Part shown: positions 11,785 through 22,692 of the stretch, one piece after another | Position numbering within the stretch: position 1 is the stretch's first letter | Layout of the letters: each line of letters begins with the position of its first letter | Assembly: GCA_903632075.3 (NCBI GenBank) | Contig: CAHIKZ030002090.1 | Coordinates: 1,041,001-1,105,000 of the forward strand | Length of the DNA stretch: 64,000 bases | Direction: 5' to 3' | Source of the DNA: Acanthosepion pharaonis | Taxonomy: Eukaryota > Mollusca > Cephalopoda > Sepiida > Sepiidae | Translations under genes and position numbers: made by a program | Notes under the pieces: model-generated | Databases searched by the model: none | Told to the model about the DNA's origin: nothing | What the model saw: only the letters and a program-made list of their open reading frames with translations

Positions 11785-12400
11785 ATGTTAGAAAGACCAG
11801 ATCTAATAGAGGATCTATTGGATATAAAACTATCCAATACCAAACTGGAAGCCCTCAGCTTCAGTTTAAAATTTACTACCAGGATTTGTAAAGGAGATCT
11901 TGTTGACACAATAGTTAAAAATTATAAACAAAATGACATAGAATTCACCAAAGTTTTCATTCAAGGAATAATTACTGCCAATATAGAAACTAACAAAGAA
12001 AGAACTTTACCATAGAGACACTTAAATGCACTAGACAGACAGCACTCTCCACAAACTGGCAAAAGCCATAACAAAAATTTTAACCCCACTCTTTGGAACA
12101 TTTGTCTCATCACATATAAAAAAAAAATTCAGGCAATCTAGTTGAAAAACTAAGGGTAACAAATATGACCAACAAACTCATGGCCTGTGTAGATATAAAA
12201 TCCCTTTACACCAACATCCTTATTGAAAAAGGCTTCTTTTTTTTTTTAAAGCATTTAACACAATCAAGGATAAACCTTTCTCTATCAACAGCTAATATAA
12301 TAAAAATCTGCCATCTCATCACCAATCAATACTATTTCACATTTAATAATTTTTATAAGCAAAAATTTGGATTATCAAGGGATTGCCTCTTAGTGGTGTG
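11785..12400 (+). pseudogene. Penelope-like element, 5' reverse transcriptase part
   Basis: A first open stretch of 76 codons (11785-12015) is followed, after stops and shifts, by 12165-12401, which reads DIKSLYTNI and, further on, the YYFTFNNFYKQKFGLS block. The first resembles the DVKSLYTNIP motif of Penelope-like reverse transcriptases; the second the block before their GLSMG motif. The next block, with the catalytic YxDD, is absent because unrelated sequence begins at about 12400. Penelope-like elements copy RNA to DNA and integrate with a GIY-YIG endonuclease. Fragmented and inactive. Related sequence resumes at 14480. Confidence 0.72.
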
Positions 12401-12529
12401 ATGGCATTGTTGTGGGATTCTAGTATGTTTGGGTGAAAATAAACCACCACTTTGTTGTGAGATTTTACACTGTTGCTCTGAGTGTGTGGATGTTTTATAG
12501 TAAATATACAACATAATGGGGATCAACAG
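12401..12529. other. Junction sequence between Penelope relic and LINE
   Basis: No recognised content; GT-rich on the plus strand. Confidence 0.4.
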
Positions 12530-13130
12530 ATGTGTTATCTTCTCTTGGATACAAATCAACAATTCACCCTTGCATGCAGTATTGCTGCCATATATGTTCT
12601 GGAGCCCCTTCTGTTTGCCTTGGGGTTCTTGATAGGCTCCAGAGGTGGATATGTAATATAATTGGCCCTGTTTTGGCATCTCGTCTACAGTCACTCTTTC
12701 ACAGATGCGCTGTCGCCTCTCTCTGTCTTTTTTACAAATACTTTCATGGCAATTGCTCCGAGGAGTTGCATTCGCTGGTTCCCAGACTTAATGAGTTCTA
12801 GCGCCCTACGAGGCTGGCATCCTGCTCTCAACCTTTCACTGTCAAAACTACTAAATGTAGCTGTCTCTTCTACTCCAATAGCTTCATGTCTTGCACCTCT
12901 CGCCTGTGGAACTCCCTTCTCTATTCCAGTTTCCCTGAGAGCTATAATCTCCAACTATTCAAATGTAATGTCAATCATTATCTCCAGTTGCCTTGATCTA
13001 TCTACTATCCTTCTCCTCATCCTTTCCTCTATCACTCCTATCTGATCTTGCTCCAAATCTTTTGTAACCCCTTGCGTCCTAGTGACTTCTCGCCTTGCTT
13101 GGGGTGAAACGCTTAAAAAAAGAAAATTAT
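12530..13130 (+). pseudogene. Jockey/CR1-type LINE, 3' end fragment
   Basis: Encodes the region after the reverse transcriptase core: LGYKSTIHPCMQYCCHICSG, then LQRWICNIIGP and, in another frame, LFYKYFHGNCSEELHSLVPR. The same blocks occur in the copies at 17.1, 18.4 and 34.3 kb. Frame changes break the gene. The 3' end CCCCTTGCGTCCTAGTGACT, then CTTGCTTGGGGTGAAA and poly-A-like sequence, is the family's shared tail. 5'-truncated, as usual for LINE insertions. It lies inside the gap of the Penelope-like element. Confidence 0.82.
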
Positions 13131-13318
13131 AACAATTAAAATTATCATTAATTCAGTTTTTCTAAACCAATGAGAACCAACCCCAATTTTCTCCTCTACA
13201 CACACAAATATGTTATTTTCTCGCTATCAGACAGGCAGTCAAAATGGACAGTCCATCAAGATGTGCGTCAACAAAAAGTTTTGGATCATTTTCCTTTTTC
13301 AGGCCATAATACAGGATC

Positions 13319-13996
13319 TGATGAATAAATTGTTTTCTAAATTATGCAAAAATGAAAATAACACAGACATCTTATTTTTAACAGATATATTTACCAAAAT
13401 TACACAAAAATATCTTGAAATAGTAAAGAGTAAATTTATTCAATAAAATTGCCATTGGTTTCAACCACGGCGTCCAGATGACTATGGAATCTCTTTATCT
13501 CTTCTGGACAGTCTCCTTCTTTAAGTTGGTGAATACTGCCATAATCTTTGCTTTCAGTTCATCTTTGGTGTTAAAAGGAGTTTTGTTGGTTTCTTACCCA
13601 ACTGTACCCTTCTAACAGCCATCCCCTTGAATCAGCACTACCCCCTCAAGGCACTTGATGTAGGACTCTGTGTTGAGTCTGAGACCCTCGCCAACAAATC
13701 TGGGAGTTCTTTTCCCATCAGAACAATCAGAATGAGTTTTCTGAGCTGCCATCCCTTCGTAATCACCATTAGACTCATCCATTTATTTCTGAATCCTCTG
13801 CACTGTCATCAAATTGACATCCAAACACAGCATGCCATTTCCAAATTTCTGGTGGAGTGAATTGTGTCATGATGCTCTTTTTCTCACAGATGGTGCCCAA
13901 CTGACCCCACTATACTCTGCAGTCAACAAAATCAAAAACAAACAACATATATACATGAAATTAAAAATATAAAATGGTGAAAATTTTCCTATTGCA
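13319..13996 (-). mobile_element. Decayed Tc1/mariner-like transposon, family H copy 2
   Basis: Reverse-oriented copy of the family at 352, 40094 and 63160. The plus-strand left end GATGAATAAATTG is its 3' terminal repeat and AAATTTTCCTATTGCA its 5' end. The minus strand carries the 5' leader and the helix-turn-helix part near 13780-13870, and the C-terminal part near 13440-13600. Stops and shifts are present throughout. About 680 bp long, shorter than the 837-bp copy at 40 kb. Confidence 0.78.
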
Positions 13997-14029
13997 AATA
14001 GTAATATTTATCTCTTAACACTTGACAAA

Positions 14030-14280
14030 AGTTTGAGGTAAAAAAAAGTCCAGACACTTCTTGTATTTTCTAACTAAATTACCTTGACACTCATTACACA
14101 CATCTATAAAAAAAAAAAAGCATACAAAAAACTATACACTTTACTTATTCTTTATCTTATTAATCTATCAAATTTTGTTCTATATTTGATCTACCAAACT
14201 CACAATTTTACTTTGTGTTACTGTCTCTCATGTCTCCAACGCCACATACCAACCAGATGATAAATAATACACATTTAGCT
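14030..14280 (-). repeat. Dispersed repeat family I, reverse copy
   Basis: The reverse complement matches 37700-37935: GGAGACATGAGAGACAGTAA, then AAAATTGTGAGTTTG, a T-rich block and GTAATGAGTGTC with AGAAGTGTC at the end. No coding capacity; could be an LTR or an element end. Confidence 0.55.
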
Positions 14281-14479
14281 GTTTCCACGTCTTGCTGTTT
14301 CTCATTTTTATGAGTATTTTGTATATATAGATGCAAGGAGATTTATAATTATTTACTCAGTTATAATTCCTTTACAGCATGTATTTTCTTAGAATTTCTT
14401 GTATCTGGTCCTTTCCAAAATATTTTACCTAAATAATCAACATACTTCTGATATATTAATGATTCTCTATTAATATATC

Positions 14480-14965
14480 CCCGTGATACTGACTTACCTG
14501 ATCTTGTAGATAAACTAAAGTTGAACATACAATAGAATTTACATGTGAAATGGGAGAAAACAATGTTTTAGCTTTCCTAGATATCATGCTACTGTTGACA
14601 GTAACTTAAAACTTAGTGTCCACCAAAAATCAACTAATAAAAATGATCTAATAAATTCTATTCCCATCATAACAACAAAATAAAATCTAGAATAATCATG
14701 AAATTCTACTTAAGAGCACTCAGAATTTGCAGCCCTTAATATTTACGTAAAGAGGAAAAATGCATTGAAAATACTTTCATGCTCCTCCAATTCTCTTTTA
14801 TATTCAATGCAAAACAAAAGACTCATAAAATATTCCAAAAAAGAAAAGCATCCGTTCCTGACAAACCCAACAAATCAAAAAATATATTGTCCTACTCACT
14901 AACTCTATCACAACAACAACTGAAAAGAATTTATCTAAACTCAACATAAATTAAGAGAATATTTC
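14480..14965 (+). pseudogene. Penelope-like element, region after the RT core
   Basis: Frames on the plus strand read DLVDKLKLNIQ, then KNDLINSIPIITT and, after a shift, RIIMKFYLRALRICSP and KCIENTFMLLQFSF. These resemble the C-terminal RT/linker segment of Penelope-like proteins (a conserved FYLRALRIC-type motif) and follow in the right order and strand the fragment at 11785-12400. The RT catalytic core and the endonuclease are missing. Broken by several stops. Confidence 0.68.
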
Positions 14966-15039
14966 TAGCTCTAATCTTTAAGATTTAGTTAAGTATAAGT
15001 CATTAGACTAAGTATAGAGAGTAATTCTTGACTGCATAC

Positions 15040-15250
15040 TATTAGATTGGCAACTAGGCCCTACTGTTTTATTGTGGAATTAGCTAGATGCAGCCATCTG
15101 TTCTATTCTAAAAGCTACTTTTCTCGCACTTTTCACATGTGGAAGTCTTTTCCAATTTCCTGCTTCTCTGCCACATACGATTTTCAGAAATTTAAATGCA
15201 ATGTCTGCTGCCATCTTCTCTCTTCTTGAAGCTTGTTCTTTTATTATTCT
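15040..15250 (+). pseudogene. Jockey/CR1-type LINE 3' fragment
   Basis: Short piece of the same LINE tail (TTTCACATGTGGAAGTC, AGAAATTTAAATGCAATGTC), about 210 bp. It is cut at its 3' end by the 5S-derived SINE that begins at 15252. Confidence 0.75.
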
Positions 15251-15251
15251 G

Positions 15252-15475
15252 GTTTACGACCATATCATGAGGAAACACTTGTTTCCGTCTGATCACTGAA
15301 GTTAAGCAACATCAAGCCTGGTCAATACCTAGATGGGTAACTGATGGGAATGCCAGGTGCTGTAAGCTTGTGTGTGCAGGTGGTATAATGGATAATGGCT
15401 CGGAATTGGAAATCAGAGAGCTGAGTTTCATTTCCAGTTGGGTTCGTTATATTTACTTAAGCACAAATATCCTCA
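15252..15475 (+). mobile_element. 5S rRNA/tRNA composite SINE, full 5S head
   Basis: Positions 15252-15369 (118 nt) align end to end with 5S rRNA: GTTTACGACCATATCA at the start, GAAGTTAAGCAACATC in the A-box/intermediate-element region, AGATGGGTAACT in box C and GGTGCTGTAAGCTT at the end. Immediately downstream (about 15376-15437) is a tRNA-like segment: GGTGGTATAATGGATAATGG (A-box-like region) and GCTGAGTTTCATTTCC (B-box-like region). A SINE body begins (GTTCGTTATATTTACTTAAG) and is then lost into LINE sequence. The 5S part supplies an internal RNA polymerase III promoter. Too diverged for a functional 5S gene; several helix pairs are lost. Confidence 0.85.
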
Positions 15476-15485
15476 TCAAAGTTGG

Positions 15486-16569
15486 TTAGGAAGCAAAAAG
15501 CCAGAAAAGAGTTCTACAAACAAGAAGTGTGAAGAAATAACACATGTCATAGAACCAACTAGTCAATATACCTATAACATTGATTACATTTATTGTATTT
15601 TGTCTGTCCCAAGCAAGGCAATAAAGCCACTAAGATGCAAAGGGTTAAAGAATATGAGATAAAGAAAAAACATTATTAAGGAGAGAAAGAAAAATAAAGG
15701 AACAGAGATCAAGATGACATAAGATAACAATTGACAGCTGACTGGAAACACAAAAGTCCAGGAGAGAGTTCCACAAGTAAGAAGTGCAAGAGAAGAACGT
15801 GTTAGCATAGAACTTATGGTTACATCAAGACATTTTAATTGTAAAATGAGGAGATCTAACAGCCAATCTAGTACTGCGCTTCAATTTGTAAAGTTGAGGC
15901 ACCAAAGAGGAAAGCTCATCATACCATGAAAATATTTACAGAAAAGGCACAAGAAAGCTACATGACAGTAGAGTGACAAAGTAACTGAAGTCACAATGCC
16001 AGGTCAGGACTGATAAAATTGCAGATTCTTCTTTAGATTTTATCAAGAATCTTTAAATACACAGCAGAAGCAACTGATTCAATATAATCTTTCCACTTCA
16101 TGTCAGTGGAAAATGTTAGCCTGAGAAGGCACAAGGAGACACTCTCCTGGAGGTTAGCATCAGTCATGCTGATGGAAGGCAGGGAAGGTTCTCTATGACA
16201 ATTGAAAGACAGTAATTTTATTTTGAAGGCATTAAAATTAACAAGCCATTTCTTGCCCCAGTTAACAAATTGTAGGTCATTTTTTAGATCAGCTGCAAAT
16301 TTGACCTTATTGAACAGATTAGATTTACCATAAAGACAGGAGTACATAGTTCTGTCATCAGTATCAATCACATCATTAATTAAATTCATTATTTCTACCC
16401 TATTTTCAGCATTAATTAATTCCACTCTGCCTGTCATATATGTTATACTCTTCTTTAAAGTAGATCTCTTTCTGATGCAGTTGATATTGAAACCTGTTAC
16501 CCAGATGTAAAATACTATGAAAACAAAATAAAACAAAATCCTTCTCTGTGCAGGGATACCAAGCATCAC
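15486..16569 (-). pseudogene. Jockey/CR1-type LINE, reverse copy with RT remnant
   Basis: Minus-strand frame 16569-16033 (178 codons) contains a decayed catalytic region (DTDDRTMYSCLYGKSN against ADDTTIYSC-type in sister copies), KVKFAADLKNDLQ, NWGKKWLVNFNA and ANLQESVSL, all diagnostic of this family. The family's 3' tail follows at 15590-15835, and a second, shorter tail-like copy lies at 15486-15565. The methionine at the frame's start is not a real start; the N-terminal RT part is missing. One of the longest uninterrupted frames here, so a relatively young insertion. Confidence 0.82.
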
Positions 16570-16949
16570 ATTCAGCTAATAAAACAAATCCCTACAAAAT
16601 ATAAGATACAATTTAAATGTCAGAACCAATCATGAATATTAATACTAAAGCAAAAAGTGTAACAAAAACTGCTGAGTTATGTATCCCCCTTGACTGCATA
16701 AAAGGACTTGCTTGTGACATTTAATGCAATAGGCAGGCAATCACAGAATTCACCAGTTTTACCAGGTCAACGAACCCAACACAAACTCCAATGCCAGACC
16801 CGTACATAACTAACTCTCACATCTTTCAGGTTGCTTGCCTCTTCCACAAAATGATATTCTGACTTGATCCTTTATACCAGCAATACAGAGAGCTTTATTT
16901 TAACATTTAATTTTAATTAGTTAGTTTTAACGTATCAAAATGAAATTAT
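16570..16949. other. Unassigned spacer between opposed LINEs
   Basis: No family recognised; no coding signal. Confidence 0.4.
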
Positions 16950-17680
16950 CTGAGCGAACCCTTTTTACCTTTCATCAGCATGGCTGATGCTAACCTCCAA
17001 AAGAGTGACTCATTTTGCTTCTCTGAATAATGTTTTCAGCTGATATAAATTAGAAAGATTATATTGAATCAATTGCTAAGTCTGCAGTTAAGAAAGTTGG
17101 TTCACTACTTCATGCTAGATACTTTTTCCCGACAGGATATATCTTACATATTTATAATTTTACCAGTCCTCCTTGCTTTGAATATTGCTGCCACATCTGG
17201 TCTGGTGCTCTTTGTATATATTTAGAGATTCTTGATAAAATCCAAAGAAGAATCTGCAGTTTTATTGGCCCTGACCTGGCATCTTGGTTTCATTCACTTC
17301 CCACTGCCATAACATGGTTTCCCTGTGCTTTTTCTATAAATACTTTCATGGTAATTGTTTGGATGAAATTTCCACTATGGTATCTAGATTTTATGAATTT
17401 TAGTGCCATACTGGATGGGTGGAAAGGTCTCATCATTTTACAGTTGAAATAGCTAGATGTAGCTGTAAGTTCTATGCTAACAGTTTCTTCTATAGCACTT
17501 CTTGCTTGTGGAACTCTTTCAACTACTTGCTTCCCAGTCAACGTTGATCTTCAAAAACTTAAATGCAATATGTCAATTGTTATCTCCTGTCTTCTTAATT
17601 TATGATCTTTTATTATCCTCTCACATTAACAGTAGCTTTCATCATATTCTCTAACACTCAGTCGCCCCTTGTATACTGGT
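16950..17680 (+). pseudogene. Jockey/CR1-type LINE 3' fragment
   Basis: Carries ADANLQKSDSF-like sequence near 16980, then the block ending in FEYCCHIWSGA (about 17175-17215), LDKIQRRICSFIGPDLAS (about 17230-17285) and the family tail (CACTCAGTCGCCCCTTGTAT). Frames are broken. Same orientation as the copies at 17.9 and 18.4 kb, giving three consecutive pieces of one family. Confidence 0.82.
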
Positions 17681-17879
17681 GGAAGTTATAAAAAACCTGT
17701 TGAATATATCTCTACACTTAAACAACAAACATGCAAACTTACACACATGTATTTTTCAAGGATCCTAAAACTAAAAGTGTAAAACTAAGTCAACTTTTTG
17801 AGCATTTGACAATCGCATAAAACATCTTGAACTGTGATTGTAACTTAGTATTTAAATATCAGATAAGTGCAGTACTAGA

Positions 17880-18245
17880 TTATCAGTAAGCTCTCATCAT
17901 TTTACAGTTGAAATAGCTAGATGTAACCGTAAGTTTTATGTTAACAGTTTCTTCTATCACACTTCTCGCTTGTGGAACTCTCTTTTGACTTCTTACTTTC
18001 CAGTCAACTTTGATCTTAAAAAAATTTAAATGCAATGTTAATCATTAATTCTTCTTAATTCTTGTTCTTTTATTGTCCTCTCTCCTTAATAGTAGTTTTT
18101 TCTCATATTCTCTAACACTCAGTAACCCCATGCATTCTAATGGCTTTATTGCCTTTGATCTTCAAAAATTTAAATGCAATGTCAGTCGTTATATTCTGTC
18201 TTCTTAAGTTTCGTTCTTTTGTTGTCCTCTCTCATTAATAGTAGT
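17880..18245 (+). pseudogene. LINE 3' tail with internal duplication
   Basis: Tail of the same LINE (TTGAAATAGCTAGATGTAAC, CTTCTCGCTTGTGGAACTC). The segment beginning TTTGATCTT with AATTTAAATGCAATG occurs twice, near 18007 and 18157, so the untranslated region has a partial tandem duplication of about 150 bp. Confidence 0.75.
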
Positions 18246-18379
18246 ATATGTGGTATATAACATGTATAATGCATTATTTATATCCACTATATTGATAAAT
18301 TTTTAAGTTTCGTTGTGTAACAGTTGTTGGTGTGGAAAGTAAAATCAGTTTGGTGTGTTCAAATTCCCACCTCATGTGA

Positions 18380-19640
18380 CACTTTATAGCTTTAGATAAG
18401 AATGATGAAGCTTGGGCTGTTGTTTTGGACATCTCAAAAGCCTTTGACAGGTTTGGCATACAGATCTTCTTCCCAAGTTGAAAAGTTATGGTGTCTCCAT
18501 ACAAATTTTTGAACTGATTCACTCTTTCTTATCACATTGGGAAATCAAAGTTATCCTGAATGGCCACTCTTCTTAATCATTTGTACTAATGCAAATGTCC
18601 CCACCCCCAGAGCTCTATCCTTGGTCCTACATTGCTATTAATTTTCATTTTTGCTTTTCCTGATAGAATCAGCTCTCAACTTGGCATCTACACTGACGAC
18701 ACAACCATTTACTCTAGTCGCCATAGTCAGTCTGATCAGTTCAATAAGGTCAAATTAGCAGCTGAGGTCAAAAATGACCTTCAATCTGTTGTTAACTGGG
18801 GTAAAGAATAGTTTATTAACCTCAATATCTCTAAAACAAAATTGCTCTCTATTATTCCTCTGAGAGACCCCTCTTTGCCTTTCACTAGCTTGGCTGGTGC
18901 TAACCTCCAGGAGAGTGACTCATTGCACTTTTTGGGGGGCTAATATTCTTGGCTGGCTTGATGTTGAAAGACTATATTTAATCCATTACTAGGTCAGGTG
19001 CAAAGAAATTTGGTTCACTGTGTCATGCTAGACAATTTTTTTCTCCAGAATCTATCTTACATATCTATAAGTTTACCATTCATCCATGCTTAGAATATTG
19101 CTGCTACTTATTGTCTAGTGCTCCTGCTATATATTTAGAGATTTTGATAAAATCCAAAGAAGAATCAGTAATATTATTGGTCCTGATCTGGCATCTCAGC
19201 TTCAATCACTTTCCCACTGCCATAAAATTGCTTCCCTCTGCCTTTTCTATAAATACTTTCATGTTTGAATGAGCTCTTCAATATGGAACTTTGAATTTAT
19301 GAATTTAAGCATAGTTCTAGACTGGTAACAAGGTCTCATTAATTCATAGTTGAATTGGCTAAATGTAACCGTAAGTTCTATACTAACAGTTTCTTTTCTT
19401 GCACTTCTCACTTGTGAAACTCTCTTTCGGCTCTATGCTTTCCAGCCAACTTTGATCTTCAAAAATTTAAATGCAACGTCAATCATTATATACAGTCTTC
19501 CTGATTACTCTTCTGTTGTTCTTACTCCTTAGTAATATTTCTGCTTTCTCATTCTTCCACATTGAGTAACCCCTTGTGTCTTAGTGGCTTTACTGCCTTG
19601 TTTGGGGTGATTGCAATTAAAAAAATGGTGTGATTGGGTC
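18380..19640 (+). pseudogene. Jockey/CR1-type LINE, RT core to 3' end
   Basis: Most complete LINE piece here. Order on the plus strand: AVVLDISKAFD (about 18417), SYGVSIQIFELIHSFLSH, VILNGHSS (about 18550), a degraded QGSILGP block near 18600, IYTDDTTIYSSRHSQSD (YADD changed to YTDD, about 18685), LAAEVKNDLQSVVNWGKE, NISKTKLLS, LAGANLQESDS, LEYCC and KIQRRISNIIGPDLAS, then the tail ending at 19564-19627. Several stops and shifts. RT of this kind primes on nicked DNA; the endonuclease part is missing. Confidence 0.85.
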
Positions 19641-20324
19641 AACAATATAGAATATGGTGTTAAACGATTCTGTATCAGTCTTAAGTGGTGTTGCATATTT
19701 TTTATGACAAGCAGTAGAGCCTGCAAAGTGGGTTTTTCATGCAATTGCCCAAAAGGTAATAAAACAATAAAAAATTGATGAAATGTTTAGGGTCAAGTGC
19801 TACTTAGACGGAAGTTACAAATTTCAATTCACAGGCTTGTATAAACAATCACAGTTGAGATTAAAAGTAGTTCTGGACAGCCTGATATTGAGTTAATGCT
19901 GTCTATTGAGAGTGTGTTAAGAAGTCACACATCATAATGTAAAGATCAGCAAAGGAGTACTAGAAACTTTTCTTGGTTGAAGGGAAAAGCTGATCTGTTA
20001 GACTGACAAAAGTAATTTTATTCTCTATATCTACCATATACACAGGATTGATTACAAAACATTTTTATCTTTAATCAGTACAGCAGTAACTGTATATACT
20101 CAAGCTACACTGATTAAATTTAAAATATCTCTAATAATTACATTACTTACATTAACTTATAGCATTTATCATAATCATTATATCTCTTGTATTCAGGGCA
20201 TTAATCCCATTTGCTCTATTATAGTAATTACAGGATTAATTACATACATTAAATCTTTAATAATTACAGCTTTAATTACATAAAAATTATCTGTCATATT
20301 TATAGTATTAATTGTTGCTTGATT
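19641..20324. other. AT-rich spacer, nothing recognised
   Basis: Repetitive ATTAATTACA-type sequence around 20130-20290 and no coding signal. Confidence 0.5.
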
Positions 20325-20995
20325 TATTGGTTGATTTTATGATATATCATCCCTTGTTGGATTATTTAATGTCAAATTTTGTTTGAGGATCAATCTCACT
20401 GATCAGTAGAGACTAGCCTCATTATCCATGCCAATCATTCATTGGTAATTTTATGAAATGTCATCCCTTGTTGGATTATTTAATATTAAATTTTGTATAG
20501 CACACCCAGTGAAGATCAAACTCATTAGTAATGGTTTTGTAGTGTCAATGAATACACATTTTCACTTTCGTAATACTCATTGTAGTAGAGACTTTGTAAT
20601 CGCAGATGCAACTATATTAATGCCATTGAACAATACTGGTGTTAGATGCTTTTGAATAACACTCAAACTAATAGTACTTGCCTGATAATACTTGCTGGAA
20701 AAGTAACCACTGAATAGTGATCTGAATAGAGAAACAGTATAGTGCAGAGTATAGACACTATACTATTTCTCTATGTCATAGAGGATAGTGCAGAAAGAAT
20801 AATCCATATATTAATAGAGGATAGAATAGAAATAGTGATCAATTAGATGCCATGCTAATTCCCATATATACATTTCATTTGCCATTATGTGATCTACTTA
20901 TTCGAAATGGGATCACCTGTGTTTGCTTTCTGGTGATCTGTGTTCAAACTCCAGTGTTGGTAGTGACACTTTATTCCTATATAATAAATGGTCAA
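20325..20995 (+). repeat. Dispersed repeat family F, copy 1
   Basis: Shares about 420 bp with 55195-55610: TTTCGTAATACTCATTGTAG, AGAGACTTTGTAATCGCAGA, GGGATCACCTGTGTTTGCT, CGACACTTTATTCCTATATA-type end. Upstream, a block CATCCCTTGTTGGATTATTT occurs twice (20348 and 20463), a ~115-bp partial duplication. The end with GTGTTGGTAGTGACAC and a TATA-like run could be an LTR or element terminus. No coding capacity. Confidence 0.6.
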
Positions 20996-21159
20996 CCAGA
21001 TTAGCCTTGATAACCGTTACACTATGTGAAGGCACCCACAAAATTAATGTCTGTCATATTTACACCATTATTTACATTCATGATATTACTCGCATTTTTA
21101 CTCATATGTTCATGATATTTCTCATATTTATAAAAAGTAATTACATTCTCTCTGTATTT

Positions 21160-21310
21160 TACTATCTGGAAACTGATGATAGAAAATATTCATGCAGTAT
21201 TCTAAAGGCATTCTGGAATAAGAAAAGATGCCTTCCAAAAGCTAAACAAAGAATTAAGAAAGTGAAAAATTTTATTAGAAACAAAAAAAAAAGAAGAGTT
21301 TCTCTCTGAA
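21160..21310 (+). pseudogene. RTE-type LINE fragment
   Basis: Plus-strand frame reads YLETDDRKYSCSI and AKQRIKKVKNFIRNKK. It corresponds to the post-RT segment seen in the RTE copies at 26.2 kb (plus) and 35.3 and 50.3 kb (minus). About 150 bp only. Confidence 0.65.
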
Positions 21311-21357
21311 TTTCTTGGATGAGATGTTATCATTATTTCTGAATTTCTTGGATGAGA

Positions 21358-21457
21358 TGTTTCATGCTATATGCAATCGTCAGGCCTGACGATTGCATAT
21401 AGCATGAAACAGACTGTCGCCTCTAAGTGTTGACTTCTATGTTCACTTTTATATTTA
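21358..21457. repeat. 54-bp perfect palindrome plus hairpin-family half arm
   Basis: 21358-21411 equals its own reverse complement with no spacer; the centre is CAGGCCTG at 21381-21388. It runs straight into TGAAACAGACTGTCGC and TGTTCACTTTTATATTTA (21403-21452), which match the right arm of the hairpin at 62004-62132. The site is thus a rearranged copy of that small element. A perfect palindrome should extrude a cruciform and is usually unstable. Confidence 0.85.
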
Positions 21458-22487
21458 TATATATATATATGTGTGTGTGCGTGTGGAAGTAGTAGTGGTG
21501 CAGCATTATTATTTGAATAAATGTATAAGTATTAAAATTTTTTATCCAACATAAAGCTAAAATGTTTTCAGTTTTCATTGAAATTTTCTATTTTCATTAA
21601 ATTTTTTATGTGAATTAGGCTTCTTAACCTTAAATAACATCAAAAATAAGAAGTGAGAAAGACTACACTCAACTGAAGAAGAAATGAGAGTCCCTTTATC
21701 ACACATTTGACCAAGCATCTGTTATGATCCAGAATGATGATGATATTTCATCATTTTAAAAATAACCTTCCCATCTGTGATGATAAAAAATAAGGATATT
21801 TCATCATTCTAATGTCATCAGTAATGATAGAAAAGAAGGATATGTCATCATCCTAACCCTTGTGATTATAAAAACAACCTTTCCACTATGTGGAGAGGGT
21901 AGACAAGTAGCAGTACAGAAACAGATGTCTAGCCAGTGCTCCGTGAAGATTGAAAACAAACAATTTCCAACACCATCCTCACAAATTAAATTCTCGGAAC
22001 CAAACTGTTATGATGTTGATTTGGGGTTAGTAGAGACAAACGCCAAATAACACGTAACAATAAAAAGGGTTTTAATAGATTGGTAAAAAGGTACAGAAAT
22101 CGCCTGAGTAGTCAATAACTAGCACAGCTAAGAACTTCTCTGTCTATCTGTCTCCCCCACGTCAACTGACATGCCACTATTTAAAGTCTTTGTTCACAGA
22201 TACAGACAAGTTCATCTTCAAGATGGGTGGTAAGTTTCCGACACAACACAAACCAAGTAAGCACAGACTTTTAAACAAAAGAGACACTGAGAACATTTTT
22301 ACACACATCCTACCAATATTCTGTAATTCACATCACAAAAAGAAAATATAAATTCTTGTTATTTATGTCAACACATGTCTCAAGTTTTTATTGTTGTCAT
22401 CATTGTACATTTTACGCATTCTAATTTCTGTCACCAATTTCAACATTCAACTCTGTAATGCATCAAAGAAAAGGTGAAAAAACACCA
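21458..22487. other. Unassigned DNA with ~55-bp tandem units and LTR-like stretch
   Basis: From about 21735 to 21890 an imperfect unit with ATATTTCATCAT and TGATGATA repeats about three times. From 22006, TGTTATGATGTTGATTTGGG followed by an AATAAAAA motif resembles the start of an LTR, but I find no second copy or coding region to support it. Confidence 0.35.
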
Positions 22488-22688
22488 GGCACAGGTTTCA
22501 CACTAAATAAGCTGTACAAATAATTGAATAGAAACATTGAAATAAAATAAGTTCATATTTGTGAGTGAATTTTTTTTTTAAATTTATGCTTTTATTTCAT
22601 AACATTTAAATGCATACCCTTTAAAAATTTTGCTAAGTGTACCATTGCTCCTATGTGTGCTGTTGATTAAAAAGGTTGAGAAACACTG
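22488..22688 (+). mobile_element. hAT-like element, right-end fragment
   Basis: Matches 30121-30315 of the hAT element at 28.5 kb: GGTTTCACACTAAATAAGCT, TTTATTTCATAACATTTAAA and the terminal repeat GGTTGAGAAACACTG. Only the right ~200 bp remain. No transposase. Confidence 0.75.
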
Positions 22689-22692
22689 GTCT

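Noticed and set aside
15252..15369. Functional 5S rRNA gene
   Set aside because: Many substitutions break helices, a tRNA-like SINE part is fused directly downstream, and no T-rich terminator follows the 5S end.
22006..22200. Solo LTR starting TGTTATGATG
   Set aside because: No second copy, no defined 3' end and no adjacent coding sequence in the window.
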